From the NCBI GenBank assembly GCA_964530235.1, contig CAZGYB010000004.1, forward strand, positions 1 to 64,000: DNA of 64,000 bases, written 5' to 3'. Below, in pieces: positions 1 through 9,300 of the stretch. The notes under the pieces are model-generated. The model was not told the origin of the DNA, ran no database searches, and was given only the letters and a program-made list of their open reading frames with translations. The stretch is from UM-FILTER-33-9 sp964530235. Lineage in GTDB: Bacteria; Patescibacteriota; Microgenomatia; UBA1406; GWC2-37-13. The position numbers and the translations under genes were made by a program. Within the stretch, counting starts at the first letter, position 1; each line of letters starts with the position of its first letter.

Positions 1-1601
1 GTGACTGGAACTTCAACCGTTACTGGAGCTTCTGTTGGTTGTTCTGTTGCAGGTGGTTCAACGCTTGGCGGAACTTCGCTAGCAGGAGGTTCTGTACCTG
101 CCGCTACAGCTTCAAGTGTTTTTAAAAGATCAGCTAATTGTTCTCCAGTCTGCACCTGTTTCAGTATTTTTATTTTAGGATTCAGCCAATCTGGAATTTT
201 GTTTTTTTCTTCTTCAGTTGGTTGCGGTATTTCTTCACTCAGGCTACGTCTATATAAAAGATCAGTGCCTTTCAGACCCATTTTAAGGAATAGTGCTAAA
301 TTAATGTTTTCCGGTTTAATTTCAACGCCAAGTTTTCTTGGAATATCATCAATGCTTTTTTGTGTTCGTAGCCTATTTACAAGAATATCTTGAAGAACCG
401 CACGGTTTTCAAGAGAAACAGAACGAAAAGCGTCTTGATTTAAAAAGTCTTGAGCGATTGTTTGAAGGGTATGGCTTGAACTGGCTTTTGCAAGAAGAGT
501 TGCTATATTTGATGGTGATAACAATGCAAGACCATCGCGAGATACTCCAAGCAAATTCGCTGAATCAGTTAATGAGGCTTGATTTGCCTCAGATATGGAC
601 ATATTTTGGAGATTTTTTCCATTCTGTTGCACAGTAAGCATCCGTTTTCGGATTTCACCAGCAAGCTTATTGACTTCATCTGATTCTTCACCCTCATCTA
701 GTTTAACAGCATCACCTTTTTCAGTTTTTACTTCATATGCTTTCAAAATTGCCTTGTATATACGCTGTCTTTTAAGTACTAGTTGATGGGATAGTTCATC
801 TTTTTTGTCTGGATCAGTTTCGTGATCCATCTGTAACTTAAGCTTTGTTACTTCAACGAGTTGTTCGGGTGGTAGAGCTGCATTAAAAAGGGATTGTGCG
901 ATGCGTAAATCCATTTCAACAGTAGGTTGAATTTTAATATGTTCACCGCTTTTGGTTATAACATCCATTTCTTTTCCTTCGAGCGATACTTCTCGTCCAA
1001 ACCCACCGATTTCAGAATAAACTTGTCTTCGGCTTTTCTTGGTATTAAATGTATCATCGGTTGCTTTAAATCTGTCGACTTTTGGAGTAGTTCCTGCAGT
1101 ATATTGTTCTTTTGCAGCATCCAGAGCAACGACTTGAAGTGATGCGATCATTTCAGGTAATCCGTATTCCGGAGGAATACAACTTTGATCCCATAAATCG
1201 CCACTGGTAGGATCTATTCGCAAAGCATCTTTTAAATCTGAAAGTGATGTTGATCCTGCTCCTTCCTGAATTCTTGATAAAAGAATTGAAACAATTTTTA
1301 TTTGAACATTCGGCGTTATGGTAAATGTTGTATCCGGATTAAGGCCGAATGATTTGAGATCATCAGCAGTGACGAGGGCCGATAAATTTTGCCGAAGTAA
1401 ATCAGGAAGGTTTGTTTCTTCGCCATTCGGTTTTAGCGCAGGAAGCATATCTTTAATTTCCTGTGGCGTTTTTTCTTGAGAACCAGGAACAAGTTTGAGT
1501 CCGCCTTCTGTAGTAAATGGAGCAGGGGTAATAATTTTTGCAACCTCTGTTTGCAAGGCAGCGTTTGTTGCTTCTCCTGAGGTTTTTTGAGTTTCAGACA
1601 T
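1..1601 (-). CDS. Large helical protein, 3' end outside the window (partial)
   Basis: The frame is open from an ATG at 1601 to the left edge, about 533 codons with no stop, and the protein starts MSETQKTSGEATNAALQTEV. There is no signal peptide or membrane segment, so it is probably cytosolic. The middle is helical and charged. Around residues 433-455 is the motif LKMGLKGTDLLYRRSL, followed by a linker rich in Pro, Glu and Thr that runs to the edge. The 2604-residue protein at 3364 has a closely similar motif, LFKMSLKGADLMHRRALLEK, also followed by a Pro-rich linker, and the preceding helical stretches share spacing (YK..., K.A.E.R.R). The two are therefore probably paralogues and this gene may continue far beyond the window. 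The function is unknown. Upstream is AT-rich with a TATAAT about 13 nt before the ATG. Confidence 0.85.
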   Translation of the reverse strand, partial: MSETQKTSGEATNAALQTEVAKIITPAPFTTEGGLKLVPGSQEKTPQEIKDMLPALKPNGEETNLPDLLRQNLSALVTADDLKSFGLNPDTTFTITPNVQIKIVSILLSRIQEGAGSTSLSDLKDALRIDPTSGDLWDQSCIPPEYGLPEMIASLQVVALDAAKEQYTAGTTPKVDRFKATDDTFNTKKSRRQVYSEIGGFGREVSLEGKEMDVITKSGEHIKIQPTVEMDLRIAQSLFNAALPPEQLVEVTKLKLQMDHETDPDKKDELSHQLVLKRQRIYKAILKAYEVKTEKGDAVKLDEGEESDEVNKLAGEIRKRMLTVQQNGKNLQNMSISEANQASLTDSANLLGVSRDGLALLSPSNIATLLAKASSSHTLQTIAQDFLNQDAFRSVSLENRAVLQDILVNRLRTQKSIDDIPRKLGVEIKPENINLALFLKMGLKGTDLLYRRSLSEEIPQPTEEEKNKIPDWLNPKIKILKQVQTGEQLADLLKTLEAVAAGTEPPASEVPPSVEPPATEQPTEAPVTVEVPV

Positions 1602-1695
1602 TTTATATTATTATATTATATCAATAATATCAAACTATTACATGATTTCATTAATATTAATTCATTAAATCCTATTTTTTTCCGTATTGCAAGGG

Positions 1696-3213
1696 CTATT
1701 TTGAAACATCTTTCTTTTTTTCGTCGTTTTCTGCATATTTTGCAAATAGCGCGTGGTTTTTTTGCAGACGGGCCAAATCAGTATGGTTTTCGATAGCGCG
1801 CTTAACATATTTAACCGCTTCTGGATACTGTTTGGCATAGTACAAAGCAATAGAGAGCATATCGTAGATTTTTCCCGGAGCTTTTAAGTAATCGGTTTGA
1901 TCAAGTTCTGATTTTTTTATTTTTTTACCGAGTATTATTTTTTCAACTGACAAGAGGTAAGGAAGTGCATGAACAAATTTTTTTTGAGCAAAAAAAACAT
2001 CAGCAACACAAAGAAGTACCGGGACAGAAAGAGGAGCCTGGTCAAAGGCCTGCATTGCATATGAAAGCGCATGAGGTGGGTTTGACTTAAGAGCAATATA
2101 TGCTTTCTGTACGTTGCAGAGTGCTCTGACGAGGGTATAATCAAAAGTATGGTATGAATACTTGATCAATTCTGCTTTATTAAGTAACTCAAAGGCTTTT
2201 TCTTTATCATTTTTTTTAACATTTAACGCTTTACGAAAGCTGAGTACCTGAAGATATGGAAGGTACTCGGAAAATTCCTTAGCAAAGTCGCTGTAGGACT
2301 TTTTCCGTTTGTCAGAAAGTTTTTTTTTATAATTATCAAGGTTTTGCTTTTCTGCAAGATACTGTCGGTAGTCGTCATTACACTCAAGCGGTCCATATTT
2401 TTCAGTGAGCCCTTCAATAAGGTCTGTAAACATAAGATCGTCGTACAGCACATACCCGCATGCCAAAGAATTGAAGAGAAGATGTTTTTTGGCCTCAATC
2501 ATGCTGGGCGTTTGTTTTTTTATGGGTACAAACCGGTGGTTAATTTGAATATTTGGGTCAAGATAACAGTGATAACCAAACATGTAAAGGAGTATACTGA
2601 AAGCTAGATCCTCACATCCCCAGCTTTTTAAAAAGTCTGGGAACCCACCGACATTTTCAAAACATTCTTTTTTAATTACTAAACATCCACTAGGAATAAA
2701 TGGAACCCGAATAGTATTATTTTCGGGATTTTCTACGAGTACCCAGCTATTGACACTGAGCATAATATTACGGGGAATATAGAGAGGAGAATGGGCTTGT
2801 TTTGTTTTTGGATCACCGATGCTTTTCATTAAAATAGTGAGTGCGGATATATCGGGAATATGCTGGATCGTATTTTTTACTTCTTCAAGCCATCCGGATA
2901 TTGTTTCCATGTGAGCATCGAGAAAAATAAAAACAGTTCCTTTTGCATATTTCGCTCCAAGGTTTCTGGCTCGTGAAGGACCCAGTTTATTTCCGGTAAT
3001 AACTTGAATTTTTTTTTGTTTTACGAAATTAGCATAAGGGGCACTTGTGAAAAAGTTGAAACTGTTATCTGTTGAGGAATCATTTACCACGATAATTTCA
3101 AAGGGCGGACTTGAATTATCGGATAGAATGCTGTCAATGGTTTTTTGGAGCCAGTTGCCTTCATTATGGGAGATAATAATAATCGAAAACAGAAGAGTGG
3201 GTTTATCGTTCAT
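1696..3213 (-). CDS. GT2 family glycosyltransferase with C-terminal TPR-like helices
   Basis: 505 residues. The N-terminal half is a GT-A glycosyltransferase: the start strand is FSIIIISHNEGNWLQKTIDS, then EIIVVNDSSTDNS, then GPSRARNLGAKYAKG and the metal-binding region FIFLDAH. The DxH form and the later WGCEDLAFSI resemble the polypeptide GalNAc-transferase-like branch of GT2 more than the usual DxD enzymes. The donor and acceptor are unknown. From about residue 320 on, the protein is a series of helical pairs resembling tetratricopeptide repeats, which may hold a partner. There is no membrane segment. It is divergent from the 2604-residue gene. A TATACT ends 7 nt before the ATG, fitting a leaderless message. 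The enzyme class is secure; the sugar transferred is not. Confidence 0.88.
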   Translation of the reverse strand: MNDKPTLLFSIIIISHNEGNWLQKTIDSILSDNSSPPFEIIVVNDSSTDNSFNFFTSAPYANFVKQKKIQVITGNKLGPSRARNLGAKYAKGTVFIFLDAHMETISGWLEEVKNTIQHIPDISALTILMKSIGDPKTKQAHSPLYIPRNIMLSVNSWVLVENPENNTIRVPFIPSGCLVIKKECFENVGGFPDFLKSWGCEDLAFSILLYMFGYHCYLDPNIQINHRFVPIKKQTPSMIEAKKHLLFNSLACGYVLYDDLMFTDLIEGLTEKYGPLECNDDYRQYLAEKQNLDNYKKKLSDKRKKSYSDFAKEFSEYLPYLQVLSFRKALNVKKNDKEKAFELLNKAELIKYSYHTFDYTLVRALCNVQKAYIALKSNPPHALSYAMQAFDQAPLSVPVLLCVADVFFAQKKFVHALPYLLSVEKIILGKKIKKSELDQTDYLKAPGKIYDMLSIALYYAKQYPEAVKYVKRAIENHTDLARLQKNHALFAKYAENDEKKKDVSK

Positions 3214-3326
3214 AGAATTGAGTATACATAAAACGCTTCATACATAATGAATGATGTAATAACCACTTGATTTATAGAAAGAAATATATCAATATTATAT
3301 ATACCATTATTTAAACGTATACGTGT

Positions 3327-3354
3327 TTGACATGACGGTATATTTTCGTTTACT
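3327..3354 (+). promoter_or_regulatory. Promoter for the 2604-residue gene
   Basis: TTGACA at 3327-3332, 16 bp, then TTTACT at 3349-3354. The ATG at 3364 is only 9 nt after the -10, and no Shine-Dalgarno is present, so the mRNA would be leaderless or nearly so. Confidence 0.5.
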
Positions 3355-3363
3355 CAATTAATC

Positions 3364-6300
3364 ATGGCAGCAACAGCAGCAGAAACGCAGACAGGACTGA
3401 AACCAGTTGAGCGTTTTTCTACCTCAGAGCAAGCTGCTTCGCTTGGGTCCGGGCGTGATGCGGTCTGTGATGGAAAACATATCAGACTTCAGTCCAATAT
3501 TCAGATTGATGCCCAGAAATTCCCGGGTATTTCAGCAAAATCTGAGGATATTGCAAAACTTGAAGCCCAACTTACACAATTAACAGGAGAAGGGGGCAGA
3601 TTTGCTGGGCTTTTGGTGAACTTTGCCGATGCGGGAAAAGGGAATGAAAGCGCATCCGCTGTCGGCATGCTGGTATTCATGGATCAATTAGTTAAAGCAG
3701 ATCCGAATAAACCTCAGGACCAAATTCTTAAAGATGCATATAAGGCCGTGAAAGAGGCATACGATAAATTAGGAGTAAAAGGACAAGATGTTTTTCCAGC
3801 TTTTGCTGCTGTTCTCATAGACAAAAGTGGAAATATGCACAGCATAGGGGCAAAACGTCTGGCAGTAGTTCAGATTAGGGGAGCTCAAACGAGTCAGGTA
3901 TACAATGAACAATCGGATAATTTTGATAAATCAGCAGGAGTGCCAACGGTTTACTCAAGAAAGGCAAATAAAGGAGATAAAGTTTTTATTTGTGACCGCC
4001 AAGATGTTCCAAAAGTTGAAGCGAATAAGGCTAGGGGAGTGCAGGACGTTGTTGCAGAGATTACAAAACCTCTGCCTGGAGTTGAAACAAGGCAGCTTAC
4101 TCCAATATCTAGTAGTGAGGCCAGAGCTCCGAAGGCTGGAAGCGAATCAGAAGACAGAATGATTCTTTCTAGGAATTTTGGTGGGGTAATAGATGGCGTA
4201 GGCGGTCAAGCAGACGGAGCAAAAGCAGCTGAAGCAATAAAGCAGGCGATTGATAATATGATTTCAGGTCAGCCATTTCAAACGTATGATAAGGATGGTA
4301 ACCCGACAACAATGCGATTGTCAAAACCTCTCGACCATAACGGGTTAACACGTAAAGTAGCTGAAGATGATTTCAGAGCAGCTTTAGCTTTTCATCTGAA
4401 CCGCATTGTTAGAAAGTTAGGAGGTGGCCCTGATGATCCTGCTGCTTGTTTGGCATTTGGTGAAATGTATCAGGACAATGCTGGGAAATTATCTTTAACG
4501 TATGCAATACGAGGAGATACGGAGATTGCAGTAATTGGGAAAGACGGAAGAGTGCGTTTGGTAAAAAACCATTCGATACGACAGATGACCGAAGATGGAG
4601 CAACTCACAAAACCGGAATTCAGTTCGACTCATTTGAGAAATACTTAAAGCTTCGAGAACGGGTTGGAGAAACACTTGAAGGAGGAAAAAAAGGGCAAAC
4701 AGGTAGATTACAACAAGATCCTCTTTCAGTTGGAACATTGGATTTGGAAGAAGGCGATCGTGTTGTATATATGACTGATGGTGTTGCTGAGGACTTGCAA
4801 AACTTTTTGGGAGCAGTAGATCGGCAAGGCAATGTTACTCAGCAGCGTGGTAAGGATGGTCGTATGATAGGAATGGATATTTTGGGAAAAATAAGTCAGG
4901 ATACTACAAATGCATCTGATTTAGCAAAAAAAATAGTAGCAAAATTAGATGAAGTGCGACAAAAATCTCAGTCTGATGGAACTGCTTTTATAAATCCAGT
5001 TAACCAGGGAAAATTTGATAAAAAATGTACGGTTGTTGACGGTTATCAAATGGTTGTTGGGGAAAAGGTTGATGACGGTGAAACTGTTGTGGTTATGGAA
5101 GCGAGAATAGAAAAAAAGAAGACTCAAGCACCAAGTAACTCCGCATCTGCAATAGCGCTTGATTCCAAGCAGGTTGTCGAAACACAAGCAACTGTTGAAC
5201 CTCCAAAACCAAAAGGTAAAAAACCTCCAGAACCAAGCTCTCCGTCTCCGCTTCCCGAAGCAAAAAGAGTTCGGATCCCACCGTATTATATTGATAGCGG
5301 ATCTGGGTTTAGGCGGGACGAGGCAGTTAAAAAATTACGAATTGTTGAAGATCGGCTTGTAAGCGGAGAAGTAAAACCGGTTCAGGTTGATTATCTAGCA
5401 GAGTCGCAACGGTTGGTTGATGAGGCGAAAACAATATTGAAGGGTCAGTCGGAAGCAGACGTTCGCAGACAAGTCATGGACCGGCTCATGAATCCAGGTA
5501 ATTATCTGGGTAAACTGGATACTCTCTATGACTTAACGGGAAAATATTTAAATCACGAACTGCTGATTCTTGGAATGGAAGTTCAGCAGGCTGATGTGCA
5601 GGTTGCTGAGGCAGTACGCAAACAGTTTGAAGCCGATGACGGTTTAATGCGCAGGTCAATGCGGACTGAAGTACAAAATGACGCACGAAACTTTTTACAG
5701 CATTCTGGAGCTCTGGAATCGATATATGATGAAAACGGAGATATAAAGCAGGTTTTTGAAACCGACCTGCGGGCATTTACCTTTATTGCAGACAACCTAA
5801 TGGATGTAACCGATTCGACTTTAGGGAATGGGCCGGACGGAAAACCTCTTACCTATCGAGCGAAGTTTGCAGAACTTATGAAAACTGCTCCTACAGACCC
5901 GCATGCAAGTAAAGAGTTGCGCGAATTTCGAATTCAGTTTTATAAACAAGCAACTGAGGCTTTACAGACACAAAATATACCTGCAGGAAGTGAGCCGGTT
6001 ACCGAGTCTCAAAAAGTAATTGCAGAAATGCGCAGACGGGTTAAGCTACTGAAATTCGAGCTGAGTCAATTACCCGCAGACAAAAAAGAAGAGTACATAA
6101 AAACACATTATCATGGGGTTCAAGGCATGCCTTCAGTAGGTACGCTGAAAGGATTGACAGAAACATTCACAGAAAATAGCACTGATGAACTATTTAAAAT
6201 GTCGCTCAAGGGAGCAGATTTAATGCACCGGAGAGCTCTCCTTGAAAAAATTAAGGTCGAAAAAGCCCAATCGGTTTTTCATATTAAAAAACTGTATCAG

Positions 6301-9300
6301 GGAACAGAAGAGCAGACCCGTACTCAACTTGAAGATTTAGGCAGTCCAACTACAAAACCGGAGCCGACTGTCAAACCCCCGCCAACAACCTCTCCTCCCC
6401 CAACACAACCCGCTCCAAAACCTCCCGGTGGAGGTGGTCCGGGAACACCTGATGGTGCAGATTTAGGAGTCCGACCGCCTCCTGCACCGGCGGAAGGGAG
6501 ACCTAGTGGACTTGATGGACGTATTCCCGGTGCACCAACCGGAAAAGAAGGATCACCAAAAACTGATTTGCCACCTGCTCCTGGGTCTGATGACAGAACA
6601 CCTCGACCGACAGAGCCTCCTCCAGGAGGAAACGGCGCATCTGACTCTGAGCTTTCAGCTACGATCGGTATTGCATCAACCGATTCGCGGACCCAAAGCA
6701 CCCTTCGCAATTCGGAAAGTTTACGTTCACTGGATGCAACCAATCTTGCAGCCAGGAGAAAAGGGTTGTATAAACTTCCGCTATTAGGTGGTATTTTGTA
6801 TTCAGTCCGTCATCCAGTTGCAACTATGTGGCAGAATAATATTGCCCGGAGTGTCTTTCAGCAGCGCGATATCCGCTATGTGCATGAACTCGGAAAAATC
6901 CTCCGAAAAGATGCAGGTCCCGGAGTGCCGATGGATGTTCCGGATAAATATGTTCATATGGTGGTGCAAAAAGGCCGTGAAGAACGGGCAAAACGAAGCT
7001 GGTTCCGCAGAAAGCTATGGGATGTGACTGATACGATTAAAGGTATTACCGGCGTTGGACAACCTTCAGAACGGAAGCTTGGACTTCGGTGGGCAGAGGA
7101 AAACAGAGCAAGTTTGGAAATGGATGAAAAAAATGTGAACTTCCAGCGTATTCTTGCAGAGCAGAACAGCCTGGGTGAACGGTTTGCAACAGAAGTGCCT
7201 GGTTTAAGTCTTGATCAAGCAAACAGCACCGTGCTTAAGTATAAGCACGAATCCCGATACAGCGCAAAAGATGTGCTCGGAGCTCAGTTTGAAACGTTCA
7301 ACGCTGGGTTAAAACAGATTGTTGCAGAATACTGTACTACTCAGCCTCCCATGTCTGAAAAGGAGTTTTTGAAACGGGTAAATGAGTACTTTGGTACTGA
7401 TTTCCGTTCCATGCTTCCGAAAGATAAGCAAAAAGATTTCAACGAGGGAGAATTTGCAAGCAATATTCTTCCGGTTGCACAACGTCTGCGAGACCGGTGG
7501 GACAGCATGCAGCATCCCGGAGAAAACGGCAGATCAAAGTGGGATCAGTTCACGTTCAATGTCTATTTTGGAAAAGCAGAATGGGATCCGACACAAGGCC
7601 GGGTTGAGGTGGGTCTTGCGACTGAAAAACTGGTGAGAATGCTTTCCCGGCGTGAAGCATTTCCCATGGCTGCAGGGTTTGCAGCAAGCGCGGTAAATGA
7701 TGCATTGACATATGGAGGAGCTTTTGCTGCTGGATGGGGTTTGTCAGGGCTGAATTTTGTTACACGCAAACTTCCCATGCTTGCTGGTAAAGTTGCTATG
7801 GGACCACTCGGAGCGGTTGTCGGTATGGGAGCTATGACGACGTTGAAAGAAACGGGTTTTTCAATACCGCTTTTAAACAAAATAAACTTTACCATTGCCG
7901 GCCATGATTATCATCCGTTTGTCTATCACGGGAGAACACAGAAAGAGGCAGCGCAGGTAAGTCGGGAAGTCGCAAGCGGGGCTGGGCCTGCGGAAAAGGG
8001 AACACGTCGCGCGGAGATTGAGGCAACTTTGGTGCAGTGGAAACAGGCCTCGGAGCTTCAGGGTAAGCTAGATTCATTAATGAGTAAATCCGTTGAACAA
8101 ATGACTGATGCTGAAGCAATGCAGCTTCTTGCAACCGTTGCCGATCTGAAAGCCCGATTCCGTCTAACTGATCTGTCCGGTGACAAACGGCTTGCATATC
8201 AGACACAAAACTATATTCGATACTCAGAAGGCAACAAACGAAAAGAGGAAACGGCACTGCGCGGTGGAATGCTCAATGCGATTGCACGATTGCAGCAATA
8301 TAAATCTGCGCATCCCTCATTCGGAGGAACAGGACCGTTGTATGGAACCGGTTCGCAATACGGCCGAGATGGAGGTCGCGGTCTGGTTGAAACCATGTCA
8401 GGCCTCGCAGAAGCTCAGCTTCGCAGCGGTACTGATGTACGTATTGCACAAAAGTGGTTGCAAAGGGAGCAAAAACTTTCGAAAGCAGACGCAGAACAGA
8501 TTATTGATGATTTTTATGCAGGTCAGAAAAAGGTGAGCATGACTGATCGGGAACAGTCTTTGCAAGCCAAACGGAATGTTCTGCGCAAGCTTACTTTGAA
8601 GCGTGGAGCAGGTGTCGTGGTTCGCACGATTGTAACCGCTCCGGTGGCCTCACTCGTTTATGGGACCGTGATTGATATGGGTCAGGATGCATTACACGGC
8701 ATTCAGGCAACAGCAACTGCAATTCAAAACCAAGGGGTTGAACAATGGTTTAATACAACGAAACTCGGGCAGGAAGTCGGAGATATTCATGATGAAGGAT
8801 TTACTCAGTGGGCGCATGAGTGGGGTGATGTGATTACCAAAGGCCAGCCGGATGTGCATGTAGTTGTAAGCCCAGGAGCGCATCCTGGCGCTCCTGCAAC
8901 AGAGCATTTGCAACTGGATGTAACTCCGTTTCAACGAAGCGCTTTACTGGTGAGAAATCAGATTGAACCACCGGTTGATTTCAACGGCGTTCACCATACT
9001 GAAATAGACGGAATTCCGGTTCAGCTTCCCGGGAAATTTAACATCTGGGAAGACGGTGCCGGACACCGTGCGATTGTGAATGTTCAGGATGTAACCGTTG
9101 CGCATGATTTAAGCGGAATTAAACTCGAGGGCACGGTTGACGCTGCGGGAACCCATCTTGTTGGAGTTGATGCATCCGGCAATGTGACCCATCCGGATAT
9201 GCTTGCAGAACTCAATGCTGCGGGCATCTCAATAAAGCCGGGTCCGCCCGAGATAAGTGCCGCTCTTCATGAGGTGACTATTTGGGAGCCGGGAAATACC

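Noticed and set aside
1..786. Plus-strand ORFs at the left edge (130, 99 and 63 residues)
   Set aside because: They lie antisense to a continuous 533-codon minus-strand frame that runs off the edge and has a coherent sequence and a paralogue in the window.
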